From: Casuarius casuarius
Taxonomy: Eukaryota; Chordata; Aves; Casuariiformes; Casuariidae
DNA: 64,000 nt
Assembly: GCA_003342895.1 (NCBI GenBank)
Contig: PTFA01000042.1
Coordinates: 3,092,716 to 3,156,715, forward strand
Direction of reading: 5' to 3'
This document shows, one piece after another, positions 19,878-34,800 of the stretch (positions are counted from its first letter, which is position 1; each line of letters begins with the position of its first letter). Both the position numbers and the translations under genes were made by a program. The notes under the pieces were generated by a model. The model worked only from the letters and a program-made list of their open reading frames with translations. It did not search any database and was not told the origin of the DNA.

Positions 19878-22800
19878 GTACTGTATCAAAGAAATATATT
19901 TTCATTTGTTTATTTTTGTGTTTTTATTAACTTTTCTGTAAATTGAAGTACTTGGCACAGGTGAAAAATCACCCCAGTAGTGTAGAAGAGAAAAATACCA
20001 GCTAGCAAAGGAAGTTTAAGGAAGTAGCTAAATCAATGCCTTTTATATGAATGTGAGAAATTCTGGTAAAACCAACAGAACTTTTCTTCAGATGGTGTTT
20101 TTTTCCTTTATACAGGCTAAATCTGACTTTTATTTTTTTAAGAAACAAAAACATCAGGTTGCTAGTTAAACTCAGTCTAAAGCAGCTAAATAAGTCTTTA
20201 TAAAGAATAAAAAGTCACAAGTTTTAATACAGTATCCGAGTCAAAATTTGTATTAAAAGCCTACGTTTACTTGACCATGCCCTTGTATTTGGGGAAATAA
20301 GTGATTTGCTGATGGCGGTGTATTTTGTATTCCAGGGCAGCTCTTGCCCATATAGAATACAGCTGATTATACCTACGTTATAAATGTGTGCATTATGGTT
20401 CCATCAGCCAGGGCTGCGATAGGCGTTTTCCTGGATAAGTCTTTTTCTTTCTAGTAAGTGTGTCCTCTCCTCTTGCTCAAGAAACAGGGTGTACGTTGTT
20501 TAGTCTCTTTTAATTTAAAGTTCTTCCTGAGTGTATATGGGGCAAGAGTAGTTCTAGTCATCTGGGAAATAGGATGGGGGGAAAGAACTCTTAGAGGATT
20601 CATAAGAAAATATCTGTTGTCACCGAATACACATCTTGCATGCCTTTGGTGTGGTTGCTAAACCTTAATTCTTCAGAGTTTTCCATGGGAAGGAGAATGC
20701 AAACTGAGGTTTTTTTTCTAAGGACTGCCGTGTTTTGTCCTCTTCAAAGGAGAGAAGCTGGATATTGCTCTGGCAGTAGGAGTTAACAAGTTTCTGTCTT
20801 CATTGTTTCTCCCTGGTCCCTGCTGATAGGCACATATTGAGGGCCATAAGGATAATTCGAGGCCTTCAGAATGCTGCTTTAATTATTTCTTATTTTTCCG
20901 TTTGAGAGTGAGATGATACTTGTCTATGGCAAGTAGGCTTTTATTTTATTAATTTTTTTTAATCCTGACCTAGATGTATGCACTGTGACTGATTAATGTC
21001 TATCTGAAACTCTCATTCAGATATGGAACTGCCAAAATATGTAGCAGCATGGTAGAAACAAAGCAAGAAAGCTTTTAGCTGTTACATCAGTCCATCTGCT
21101 GTGGTATTTTATGGACTTAATCTTCTTAGAAGCATAAGAATTGGTAGAACAAATCATCCCCTGTGTTCATCAGCTTCTGTCTGTTATCTGAAAATAAGGG
21201 CAATACCAGATAATTCAGAGGAATATTCCACGAACAGGAAGATTGTGAATTAAGTTGGCAATAGCTAGACTCTTAACTCCTCTGACTACCTGGTCTCTTA
21301 CACCCTAAAACATAAAATCGTTGTTGAGTTCTGTTTGTTTCTAGTATTTTGCTAACATGAGGCTAATTTCTGCTACAGTAAGTTTTTGTAATCTGAGGAT
21401 AGATGAAAGAGCAGGGAGAGAATGGGTAGAAGGGAGGAGATCAACAATATCTCAGTGATAAAATATGTTGTTTAGGATGTATTTTTAACATCACACACAA
21501 TTATATTCAGAAAGCTGAGTGTCAGTAACTGGTGTGTAATGATGCCTATTACTAAGCAAGTGTGAAAATGATGAAAAAGGAAGAGAGAGAAGAGGAAGAG
21601 AAAGCCGAGGAGTTTGGGATGGACTTTGCATGTTTCTGGAGTAGCACCGAAGAAACCTAGAAGATATCTGTAAAGCATATGCCTCTTCAGGATTTATGTG
21701 CTGTTCTGTTTAATTGTGGGTGTTCCTGCTTATATACTTGTAGCATTTTCTCAGGCTTTTGCTCTTACAGGCAGGCTTCGCCGATGCTTTGCAATACTGA
21801 GTCTCACAAGTTAACACATGCATATAAACCTATTTCCATAGAAATTTACTGGACCCTTTCAATACAAGGACTGGAAGAAACAGTATGGGCGCTCCCTGTT
21901 TATAGGTATGGGGGAAAAGAATATAGGGAGCCAATCTCGATCCAGGCTTCAGGTTTTTGGCTACTGTGAGGCAACACAACCCTTTAGCCTTTGCTGATAC
22001 AAGTGGTTTTAGATCTCTTACAGCTGCTACTTCTGGGGAAAAGAGACAGCTCTGCTGTGTCTTTCTATTACTACTCAGCCAGAAAGGTTAAACTGAAGGA
22101 TCTGTTTTCCTAGTTCCTCTGTTGCTTCCATAGTTCTAAAAGCCACAGTAAAACAAAGTAAACATCTGTTTCATTGTGACTTTTAGAACCACACAAGCAG
22201 CAGAGAAGCTGTTTAATTTTATTCTGAATGATTAGACAAACTGTGGTCAGTTTGTAGATCTAAAAAGATTGCTTTGTCACTTAAGGGAGATGAGTCTTAC
22301 CTAACTTCAGATGTCTTCAGTGTAGGCAGCTTCACCTTCAATCCCTTCTAGGCAGAGAAAGAGACAAGAAGGGGTTTTTTGTGACTCACCTTATCCTAGA
22401 GCAGACATTTAAAGTAGATCAGATGAATCCTGTCCAAAATTGCATAGGTCCCTCACTGACTTCATAGGGAGCCTGAGGTGAGACAGTACAATTGGCCCAT
22501 GTTTTCAGCTGAGCTAGACCTCTTAAGATTAGGTGAGATGACTCTCCTTTGTAGTATCCTGAATAGACTTGTTAGAAAAAGCAGCATCTCTCCGTCCTTC
22601 ACTCATGCTCACGCTTGGTTCCTGCAAAAGCTAAAGTCAACAAAAGTTGCGAACTTATGCTACAATATGCTAATTTGTGTTGTGTGTGTGTGTTATGCAT
22701 CATCACAGTGATGGAGAAACAGTAGAAAGCAATGTTTATGAATGGTTTTAGGTGAGAGAAGGATATAAATGGACATATGGGAACAAGTGGCCTTAAAGAG

Positions 22801-25800
22801 AAGATAAATATGGATAGTAATGTTTAAAGAGGAGTTTCAGCTTTGCTATGAAACTTGCTCATATTCCAGTTGTGAATCTCTTTCTTTCCTTGGCTTCTGT
22901 TGAGTCTTAGTGCTAGTTAGTGTAAACCATTCATTTGGTAGCTGCAGCCTGCTTAGGCTGCTCTATGCTTCAAGAAATAGAATTATTCACTTCTTAATAC
23001 TGTAATACTGTCCAGATACAGCTTTAAACTGTGGGGTTTTTGTTTGTTTGTTTGTTTGTTTCCCCACAAACCTGCATTTATTCACTGTTTGGAAAATACT
23101 GTGTTGTGCCTAAGGTTTTCAGATGTTCAGTACAGATTGCTGCATCCAAAATTCGGTAATCCTTTTCAGTAGTCTTTGTGCCCAAATGTGATTGTGCTAT
23201 TGCAGATTTTGCTGCCTTGTTTTAATGTTGGAATAGAATACAACTCTGCAGTCACTTGTGATAAAAGAAATCGCTGATTTTTTTTTACTACTTTTTAAAC
23301 TGAGAAGTAAGTGGTGATTCAGCATATGTGGGCTTGTCAGTGAAATAGGTGCTTTCAACACAACTTTCGCATGCAAAAGCTTCTAGCTTTTTTATTCAGA
23401 GTACGAATTCAGACTACGTAAAATAAGTCTAAAAGCATTCATGTGGGGTGGGAACTTCAGAATATTTTGCAAGCCTCTTAATTGCTTGAAGTTATAAAAA
23501 TCCAATTGCATGGTTTGTCTGAGTTCTTTTAATCCAAATCGTAGGCATATATTTTTCTAGGCATTTTAAATGTCCGGGTACAAGCGAACAATAGGTAAAT
23601 GCCACTGTTCGCCAAAGGGCGTGCTGAGCAGTAGTAAACATTGGATTCTACAGCCTCCTTTTGTAAGGAAGCTACCAAAGGAGATTTTCAAAACAGTCTC
23701 TAAAACTTACTAATTTACATAAGAGCACAAATTCTTACTGGGTTTTGGAGAGTGAGTGTTTAAATTCTCCTATTTGCACAATTAATCCACGTATATCAAG
23801 AAAACTGCATCTGTTTGACAAGAATAAGACAGAATTTTGTCATGAATATTGACAGAAATACCTACATAAACTATTTTTAACAGTTGTCACGTATCATTGG
23901 CATGGAGTTTCCACGGAAGCTTCAGTAATGACTCTATTACCTTGAGATCTGGTGGCAAAGCAGACCAATGCTTCTTTTCCAAGCAGGATGTTCACTTATT
24001 ATTACTGTTCACTGTGAAAACAAAATCTTATGAGCTTTGAAAATTAGTTACTATAGAAGGATTTGTTTCATGCTTACAGCATAGTTGACTGTTGCTCAAC
24101 AATGGTAGCAACATTTGCTCTAAAAAAGCACGTTTACATTGTTTTTGGTCCTTGGATAAAACACAAGTATGTAAATGGACAATATCTCATTCCTTGCAAT
24201 ACTGATTTTTAGTCTTCAGTCTGCAATTTCAAGGCATTTTTTTTTATTTGACTTTCAGTAGAAAATAAGAATGTTATTTTTTTTGTTTCCATAGGCTTTT
24301 CTTCCATCAAAAGCTTGAAGTTTAATATAATGTCAACCAAACACTTGGCCTGTTTGGAGGGAAAGGGTGAAGAAACCAAAAAAACTGTTGCAGCTATGTT
24401 ATTTCAATAGTAACACTTAATATTACAATGTGTCTGCTCTTGAGGGGAGAGAAGAGGAGGAGTCTTCCTAAAATATGGATTTTTATGAGCAAAGCTATTA
24501 ATTACACCAGTTATTTCGTATGAGCTACTGACCACCATGTCTTTGTGAAGACTGTTTGCTGAGTTACAAACACAAGCACCACTTGCCATCTGTTGCAGAC
24601 AAGCTTTATATCTTTGAGAAGGGAGGCTTTGCCTTCTAATTGCTTTATGGAACATCACCACACCCAATGCATGAATGCAGTGTGCGGAACTGGAGACATG
24701 TTACAGTGATAAAACCAGGAGTGGCTTTGTTTCTATACATAACTCATGCTTCAGTAGTTTCAGCTGTTAACTTTAATATAACTCCAGCTCCAGTTTAGTT
24801 TCCTCACCACCATCTTTGAACTTCTTGCTGCTGGTTTTATGGAAGTTGAAGATTTCTTTCATACTTGTTCCTCAGAGGAAAATGAGTTGTAGGCTCTCCT
24901 TCTCCCCTCTCTTGTTTTAGACAACAGTGGTTGTGGGGTGAATTACAGTAATTCCTAATTGAAAGTAATTTCATAAATCTATGGAGACACTGCATTTTTT
25001 TCTGGAATTTTGATTACCTAAATACAAGTATTTACTTGATTTGCCTTTTTTTTTTTTTTAATNTTTGCAAATTGATCAAACTGATTTCTGATGACACTAT
25101 AAAGCAGTGTAGACTTTCTTAAAGTTTAATTCAGTACTTGTTCAGAATGTTGTTTTCAAGCATGAAGGAAGAAGTATGCCTTGCCTATACACTGTTCTTC
25201 TATTATTTGTAAAAGAAAAATGTTTATTTTACAGACAATGCGTTGTGTTTGAGAAGCAGAACAATGTATTCCTTAATTTTTTTTTTTTAAAGCAAGCTAA
25301 TCACTAAATATAACTATCTAAACTTACACATAAGTGTGTCTAACTTTGCCCACTAAATATAGGAGGTTCTACTAGTTCTCAGGATTAAGTAAGTCTAGGC
25401 TGTTTGTAGACTTGTGGCTGTAGTGGTAAAGCATGCGTTTTCTGTGTGTGTTGCCCTACCGATAGAGTTAGGTGAAAAGGGTTTCTGGTCAGGGAAGTTG
25501 AGAAAAATGAGCTTCTCATTAGCTAGGTATGATTTTCAAACCTGCTACATTGTAAAATCATTCAGTATCCGTCCTTCTCTTAAAGTTTAACCGTAAGTAA
25601 CTTTTGAGCTATTGATGCAGGGAGGGAGAATTTCTTAGGAAAGTCAGCAATGGATAAATTGTAATAGAAAAAAAATATTTGGATATCTCCTTGAAGAACA
25701 TGAAGGAAACTCTTTCTGGTGAAACTTAATTGAAATCTTTGGGTAAAGACCAAAATACTATTTTTCTTCAGTTTGTTTCAGGTGTTCTCATTTGCATTTT

Positions 25801-28800
25801 TGTGTATATAGCTTTTATGTATGCAGTCCCTTTTGTTGCTTGGATTTACTGTTACTATTTTGCTACAGTTAATCATACTGTGTGTATTTAGTCTTTTGAG
25901 AAATCTATGCAAAAAGTTCAGATTGTAAACCGCTAGCTGTGGAAACACAAATATTCCTTTGTGTATGCATGCTTGCTTGTTTTTTGGTTTGAGCCACGTG
26001 TATATATTGCCATACAGTCTTCCCTTTCTACCGTTTATAAGTTATGCTCAAAGAAACTGTGAGCATGCTTGTACATCAGAGAATGTTTAGCATGTATAAT
26101 GTATTCTGTAGTCAGCAATGAAGAAAAAGCACTTACTAAAAAGTTGATAACTGGATATGCATGTGGACACGAGTCATTATTTTGCATGTCTCTCTTTTTT
26201 TCCTAACTTAATCATTAAAGTCTTCATTGTAAAAGCCAATAATACTTTTTGGCTCTGTAGGATTGTTGATCTCTCATTGATCTGAGAACTAGATGCTGTG
26301 GTGATACCTTAAGCATAGAGCACTTACTAGCAGTTCAGACTTCTCAAGCCAACTCCTACTAGCTGTTCCTGTGGCATTTAACATTTCTGTCATCATAACT
26401 GTTCGTGTGGAAAACAGCTGGGGGGGAGGAGAAAAAGTAGATCGTGGGTGGGCTTTCAGCCCATATGTAACTGAAAACAGAGTCAAATTAAGCTCCCCCA
26501 AATCAAAAGAACAGGTGAATAATAGAGATTCCTAAACCTGTGAGGAGAAGTGTCCATCTGCTCCCATTAGCACTGGATTCTGAGTGGGGAAGCAGTTGTT
26601 TGGGATGAGGTCTTTGTCTTCGTACAGCACCAAAGATACCAGGCTTGCTATCACAACATTTAACTGCCTACAACAGTTAAAATTATAATGGCATTTCGGC
26701 AATCCTAGATGTCACAGACAGAATTGATTGTTTTGAGTTGTAGGAGCTCAAAATGTGTAAAAAATCAAGTTTTTAAGTTTTCCTGTCTGCTCACAGAAGT
26801 TGATTAACATGTTGAAGTATGTATATTATCATATGTCACTCTTATTTTAATAAACAGTTCTAGATCTATGAACTAATTAATGTCTTTTGCTTTCAGTTTT
26901 TAAAGAATTAAATCTGAACCCAGCAGTTCTGGGGAAGCTATTAAGAATCTGAACCTTTCAGTGAAGTGCAAGTCACATCAGTTCTTTGATGGAATGGCTA
27001 TTGGTGAAACCACATTATTCTAGTATTTTGCAGTGTGTTTTGAAATCTTTTGCATCTGCCGGAAGATCAGAGAAAGCTGTTAAGCAGGAATCAGCTCCTG
27101 AGAAGAGTTATAGCTTCTGTCTGTCTGGGCTTTTCCTCAATCCAAGTCAGAGAGATCGTGTGATAGGTGCTTTTGGAAAGGTAGTTTCATTTCAGAATCC
27201 TTCTGATGGATGAGCTGGAACAGGTGAAACTATCCTTATTTTATGTATGAGGATCACGATAAATCTGTTCAAATCTTACTTATTGTACAGAGATGTCTTC
27301 TGATTCTTTAGGAGAAGTAGTGTAGTTGGCATATACATGAAAATGTGGTCTCTTTCTAGTTTATTCTTATCCTCTGAAATTCGGACATATGCAGCTTGCA
27401 GTGTTACCCAGGAGAAATACTTAACACTGAGTTATCCCTGAGTATTCACTATTCAACTCTTGAAGCAGCTGTTTGGGGGGGAGGAGGGTTGCTCCCCCCC
27501 CCCCCCTTCTTCTGACTAGACCTTTCTCATATCTATCCCTGATGTTTGGGGAAGGAGAGTTCTCATTTGCTGGTCAAAATTTGCTTTACATCCTTAGGAA
27601 GTGAAACAGGTCAAGTGAGACACTTCATATGAGATGACATTATTTCTGTAATAGACCAGATTGTTCTTTGTGTAATAAACGGTGAATGTTTTTGTTTTCC
27701 AGCTAGTTGATATTTAAAGTTTAACTGATAGAATATTAAGATGATATTTGCTTGATCTTAAGATCCAGGAAAAAATATTTACTGCTGGCGTGTTTTTGTA
27801 TATATACCAAGGGTGTAGATAAATATATACCAACCAACATAAACAGAATGTTTCAAAGTCCAGCTTTCAAGCAGTCTTCAAAGTACTGTAGACTTTGTAA
27901 ATCTCTCAAAGATAACTCCATAAATGTAACCGATTTAGTTTCGTATGTGGAATGCCGTGTTCTTGGATTCAATTATTGTAACACCTTTTAAAACACAGAT
28001 CTCATGCTCGTAGTGAGAATGTGGGGAAGGAAGGGAAATTCATTGGTTCTAAATGGCATCTCTGCTTCTATAGTATTTCAGAATGGTGTGACATTTCTAT
28101 TCACTGTTGTTATGAACTTGCAGACTTTTTCTTCTTGAGTGAATTTTATTTACTAAAACCTCTTTACTAAAAGCTGGTCACTGAGCTTAAACAGAGCAGC
28201 AAATAGGAGTAGCATGCAATGGTAGTCTCCCAGATTCAAGCTTCTCGTGCCCACAGACTGAAAAGACAAGCTGCACACACCTTTGAATTGTGATGATTCT
28301 TATCTCTTGGCAAGAGTATTTGGGATTCAGTATCCAACTGAATGCTATGATCATTGCTGTGGCTGTTTTATCTTTTTTATTGGAACAGAGCAGTGACGGG
28401 GTTAGTTAACTTTTTCACTGCTTTTCCATGTTGTGCCCTTGTGAAGGCATAGTAGTTTCTTGATTTTTACGATGATTGAGAGCTTAAACCTTTTTCAGGC
28501 ATACGAGAAGAAACTTCCAGTTTGGAAGCATTATATAGAATAAAAACATTTTTTTATTTTACATATTTACAGAACATATTTAATCTTTGAGGGAGGCAAG
28601 AATTTGCCTAATCCTGAAAACATCCCAGATGTGAATCTACTGTGAAACACTTGTTTGCAGTGATTAAAGCAGACAGTGATTAAAGAATGAAGTGGCATTT
28701 ACTTGCAACCTCTTTCTCTAATGGTCTGTTTCTGAACTGAAGAGAAATATTTAACTGCCCTGCTGAACTGCATGAGTAGTTCTAAGGAAAAGGCTGTACA

Positions 28801-31800
28801 ATTTGTTTTTCCAGGGAGTTGGCCTACCTGCAATACTTAATTACTTCCTGTTCTAAAGATCTTATACATCAATACAGTGGCCATAGTTAATAAGGCTTAT
28901 TGAATGTAGCCACACAGAATTACAAATAACTTCTAAGATATCATTGTCCTATCTAATCACGTCTGCTTTGGAGGAGAGGGTTATTTGTTTACTTCAACTG
29001 TATGTAAAATAAAAATTTACAGGGAAAGTTAGTGATTAAATTCTTTCTCTATTTCCAGTCCTTAAAAGCAAAGACATTCTTCTTGCCCCTTCCTGGCTTC
29101 CCTTATAAATAGGATAGAGATATCTTGTACTTGTCCTATGCACCCTCCTTTGACTTTCGTTTCCAGCCTCTAAGGAAAGTAAAACTTGACCCTTCCAAGT
29201 TGTTCATGAACGATTTGATATGAAAACTCAAATGCAGATCTGTGCTCTGTTAATATAACAAAATGCACTTAAGAGAGAAAATTATTGAATGCATTATTTA
29301 GTTCCTCTCAGTTTGCTAGTAGGAAACTTTTGAAATGCAGGCGTATTTTACATCATTTCTTATGTTGCAGCTGTTCAGTCTAACTTCCTTTCTTTGCTTA
29401 GGCTCTTCAGAGTAACCTGAAGTATTCGCTATTGCCAAGACGTCTGATCATCAGTAAAAGATTATCTCAGTGTTTGCATCCAGCGCTGCCTAGTGGAGTA
29501 CATCTAAAGGCACTAGAAACCTACGAAATAATCTTTAAAATTATTGGGACAAAATGGCTTGCCAAGGACTTATTCTTGTACAGGTAAACTTCTCTTTAAA
29601 AGCTTATTGAGTTTCACAATGTATTTTAATTAGCTAAATGATTTCTTTTTCTTTTTTTATTTAAAAAAAAAAAAAAAGCTCTGGTTTATTTCCTCTGCTG
29701 GCAAATGCAGCCATGTCAGTGAGGCCTGTTCTCCTTGGTCTGTATGAGAAATACTTTCTTCCTCTCCAAAAGTCTCTCCTACCTGGTCTTCAAGCCTTTG
29801 TAATTGGGCTGCTGCCTGGATTGGAAGAAGGATCAGAAATTTATGACAGGTGAGAACTAATGTTAATTTAAAAGCAGTATACGATGTATCTTTCTTTTAC
29901 TCTTCCAGGAAATTCTCAAGAAATTTCTGTTGGCCGTCTATGTAAAGAGAGGATTCATAAAGGGCTTCTATGGGTGGAAGGATGATGAATCCCTGAAAGG
30001 TGCAAGGAATAATGTTAAAGTAGAAAACCCCCCTTCCCCGTTCTGTCTTCATTTCCAAAGGAGAAGAGGGGAGAAGAGGAAAAAGAGTTTAAAAATAAAT
30101 GTGTTGAGAGAAGGGAGTGAAAAAATATGTTTAGAAGCTCCTCTAAACTCCTAAATGACTACCCTAACTCCTCAAACCACAGCTCTGTTGACAAATTATT
30201 TAAATATTATAATGCAAAAGAGAACAGCTGAATTCTATCATCTTTCTAGTCATTCCATAACAGCTGATTACCCTCAGGTTCTGGAAACTGGCAAGAGGCA
30301 ACCCTTCCAACATCTTTGTGGAAAAAGTATCTTGCTTTTGGGTGCACATGGCAGTAATGAGAATGGTATTCAGTATGATACAGTTGTGATCAGGAAGTGT
30401 ACTGGGAACAGCAGCTCAGCACCCAGTTATGTAATGATTTTTACTTCATTAACCAGGACTGTTTTGTAAGATCTTGTAAAACTAAACCACTGTAGGTTTG
30501 ACCAAGATATTTCTTTGCTTAAAACAGTTGCTGAACGCTACATTCATAATGCGCTTACTTCTCTATTTCCAGTCTGGATGTGTTGGCTCTTCTCTGCATT
30601 TATTGAGTCTTGTGTGTACTCTTTTTAAAAAAAAAGACACTAAGCTACATAGATCACTGTAAATAAACAGAATAGTTTTACATATAGTACTTCCTTAAAA
30701 AAGGAGGGGAGGGCATTAAATTTAAGAATTGTATCAGTTGCTGGAGTGGCTAGGAATAGACTGTAGATGTTCTCAAACTGATGAATTGCTTTCAGTTGCT
30801 GATTCCAAGACACTGGATCTATGGACAAGTGTGCACCTCTTATACATCTGCAGTAGAAAGATGAATTTTAGTGTGTGCTTTCTGTCAGGCAGATTTGTTT
30901 TTAAAAATAAAAACTGGTTGTGTATAGTTTTTTCTTTTTACTGTTTGTTTGTCTGTTTTTTCTTTGGATCTAAAAGGCTTCAGTGAGATAGGAAATTTAA
31001 GGCAATCCGGCTTATTTTGAAAACAGCTAAATTTGAAGTAATGAATTAATGGTAACTGCAGATTGTGGCCAGCCAAAATCCTCTACCTATTTTTGGCTTT
31101 GCGACTTTTTTTTTTTTTTCTCTCCACTTCCCCTTTAACAAACAGGATCTCAGACAGGAACTGACCGTATAAAAATCTTTCATGATGGAGTACTAAAATC
31201 GTTTGAATGTTGTTTCGTGAAATACGCATAAAATGAGAAAGTCTTTCTTTAGTTTCTTCATTGCGATTATTTGATTCAAGAAAGGTGGACCAAAATGTTG
31301 TCAGAAGATGTTTTAGATTGTTTTATTTCACTCTGCTCCATAGAAGACTCTCAAAGGAGAGTTTTCAGAATCTCTGATGTTTTGGACTAGCCCTGATGCA
31401 TCCCCACTGTCCCTAGAAATAGCAGAAGTACTAGTTCAGATCATGCTCCAGCCTAGACACTCTTTCCTTCTAATGCTCAAAACACATATGTGCACAAAAA
31501 ATTGAAGCAGAAAAAAGGGCTTGATGGCTACTTTATAAGGAGATGGGAAAAGAACATCAGTCTTGTTTTCCTCCCCCCCGTACTGAACTTCCCCAGTCTT
31601 CTCCTACTTCTCCATTCCTCATATGAGGTTTCAATTACTATACATAGTGAAATACCAGAGTACTGACAGAGTTGCCAAAGCACAGAATGTGCCCCCATTC
31701 CTCTAATGTGATTACCTTTAAACCAATTTCAGTGTACCAGTCCCATGTGCAAGAACTCTGACAAAGTGTCATTTTTATCTCGTTTTTATTCACTCAGTGA

Positions 31801-34800
31801 CTTAAAAATTGAACCTATTGGTTTGTAATTTTGAATATGTAGAGTATCTTCCAATTTCCAGACTGTAAATTGCCTTTAAAAGTCTGCAGTCAGCTTAAAT
31901 TATTTCCAATTCAGGAACACGCTGTATGTCAACTTTATTTTAGTGAGTGTGCACAGTGACAAAGAATTGAGGGGTTTTTGTACAATCAAGTGCTAGCCAT
32001 CTTCATGTGACAAGGGCAATACTGATAATGTAAAGAGGAGGAAATTAACTAATTCTGTGACCTACAATACTAATTTTCTCTATAATGGCCATTTTATGAT
32101 AAAAAATTGAATTAACAAAAATGCATTTTCTCATGTTAAATGTATTTCCATACAGAACAGATGCTTTGCTTGTGAAGCTCTCCTTATTAATGGGCAAAGA
32201 AGTGTTCTATGGAGCACTTTGGGGCAGTGTTCTGGTCAGCCCATCCATCAGGCTGCCTGCTTCTCTCTTTGTTGTCAGTCATATCAACAGAGAGCTGTCT
32301 GGAAAACAACAGAAGTACATGCTCGGCACCGATTATAAGCTCACAGTAAGTTCATTACGCTTCTAGTGGGATAGTCTTATCTAGCATAATGCCAGCGTGC
32401 TAGCAAGTTGTGCCTTCTCTCTATTAAATTAGAATGACATGCTTTTACACTTACTTTAGAGTGAGAGTAAGAGAGGCTGTGAAATGTCCACACTTCAGAA
32501 CAGCTTAATATGGCTACTTCATGGGAGCATTTTACCTGAAGTATAGCAGCAGGTCTCCTGTATGGATTTTGATCAGCCTGCAGAATGTCAATCTTCTGAA
32601 ATGTCTGTAGTTTTTGGTAGTCAGTACTGTGCAAACCCTTAAAGGACTGGCTGGCTCTGTTGTAAATCAGAGAATAAACCTAATATCTCCTTTACCTATT
32701 CTGTTTTTGCATTTAAGATATTTCTTGAAATGTTTTTTTCCCCACTACAGGCGCCTTCTGACATTATTTCAAAACAATATTTGGAGGCTTTGTTTACTAT
32801 GATTTTAGCATATTTTTGTAATCCTACATGAGAATCCTGAAACTTAGTATCTTTTCCCCCCACCTGATCCCCGCCCCCCAAGTCAAATGGAAAACTTCAG
32901 TAGGTAGCAATTTATGTTTAATTCCAGTGATGGAATAACTGTAATGCTGGTATAAATATTTAATATCTGCATTTCACAAGACTTCACATTCTGTCTGATA
33001 GCTAGTGATATAACATTGTGACATTCTGTATTGTTACAAAACCAAGTGTTTTGTAAGTATGAACAAAACTTTAACAGTATTCCACACAAACAATTTTTTT
33101 AAATTTGTTTTTAAGGGGGGAGGTAAGTGCGTGAGTGATTATATTCTTTTCTTAACAAAAAAGATATTATTCACATGTAGTCAAGTTTGTTTTCTCTCCT
33201 GCTCCTTGTGGTTATTTACAATGATCATATGTTAATATTAAGTAAGACACCATTGTGCTTTCTACTCCTTTTACAGATAAAGTCTTTGTGTGTATCAGTA
33301 TTGGATTCAAATGTCCTTGTGCAAAGAAACACTCTGGAAGTGATTCTGTTCTTCTTCCCGTTTTATACAGCCATGGTAAGAGGACTATTTTAGTATTGTC
33401 ACAAGTGTACTTTGTGTGGAAAGGTGTCTTTTGTAAACCCAGTCCAGCTCCACTTCTATTATTGCCAAATATCAGAATCTTGTACCTCCAAAACCAATAA
33501 ATGGGTTTGGGGTTTTTTTGTTCCCCATCAGTTTTAGTAGCAGCAGAAACTGTTTCTGAAACTCTTTACAGCTAACCTGGTTACATCCTCAGAATATAGC
33601 CTCAGAATGTTTCAAATGCAGCTGTGCTTTGACAGTGCATGTTTCATGATATCTGGAATGTGCTTGTATTCAGGCCTGAGAAACCGCACATGGAAAAACT
33701 TTTTTTTTTTTTTTTTTTTTTGTAGGATGTGAGCATTTGGTGATGTCTGCACTGAACTACAGTATTTTCATAAAAGGCTAGGAAAGCAAATACTGCTTGA
33801 AACATGATCTCTTCCCCATAGTTTCCAAATTACCTTGTAGTATAGTTGATATTTTGAAGGTACCAAGTAATTTTTAAGTCTTCAGGTATAGCATAATGAA
33901 GTCATCAGTTTTTTTAGCTTAATTGTGGCTCTGCACTGTGAATGTGAATATAATCGCATAACTGTATCAGATTCCCTTTCTTGAGATTTTAGTATACAAA
34001 AGTTTGTTGGTGGTGGTTTCCTGCCTTTTTTTCTTTCAAAACACTAATAATCCAGTTTTATAAGCTCCTCATCAATTTGACATGTTTCACTGCTTGTAAA
34101 ACAACTAAGTTATCTTTGCTTTTCATCCTAGGACTGCAATGAAAGCACTATCCTATTGCACAGGACTGATTTAGTCTATATTCTCTCATCAGCTACACAG
34201 ACACTGTTGAGGAGAGACATGTCACTCAATAGAAGATTGTATGCATGGTTGCTAGGTACTGTACAATTTAGTGACATTCAATGTACTAAATAGCTTAGAA
34301 AAACTCAGTGCTCAAAAATGCAATGTGCTTTTTCAGCAGTTGATGAATGATGGTAAAATAGAAAGCTTTGTTTAGTTGCCATTTATGAAGTACGGGTTTA
34401 ATAAAATTACACAATCATTTGGCAAACAGGTCTCCTCTTCAGAGGTTAAATTCATTCCACCGTCCTGAATCACAGGGTATCTGATGAATTATTTCTTGTC
34501 CCGGCTGTGCTTCATTCTGAAGTGGTTCACTGGTCTGAATGGAGTGGGCAGCTCTTTTATCCTAACTCTTCAAAAAGTAGTAGTCTATTAAAGATTCCCA
34601 GGTGGGTTTAATTGTCAAGGAGGGGCTATGAGGGAGCTATAGCTTCTCTCTATCTCCCTTCCTTCAGGAGTATCAGAAGAGATGATAAGTGACATGACGA
34701 GTTGCAGCCATGTAGTTGCATGAAGGCTGCCTTTGTCACTTTTAACCTTTGGAATTTTAACCTGTATGGATTTAAAATATTTTGTTCTAATGCTCTCCTT

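Larger units (their letters stand above)
19878..29401 (+). other. DOP1B intron after coding exon 1 (9.5 kb)
   Basis: The largest intron in the window. It holds a (GTTT)n tract at 23041-23062, an ambiguous base at 25063 inside a poly(T) stretch, and a G7...C13 foldback at 27475-27506. Open frames here are short and show no family resemblance. No LINE or LTR element was recognisable by eye. Confidence 0.7.

Noticed and set aside
25411..25445. A-box-like TGGCTGTAGTGG
   Set aside because: No B box or cloverleaf follows at the right distance.
30155..30469. 104-codon frame in DOP1B intron 3
   Set aside because: It lies between two exons that join in phase without it, and there is no family resemblance.
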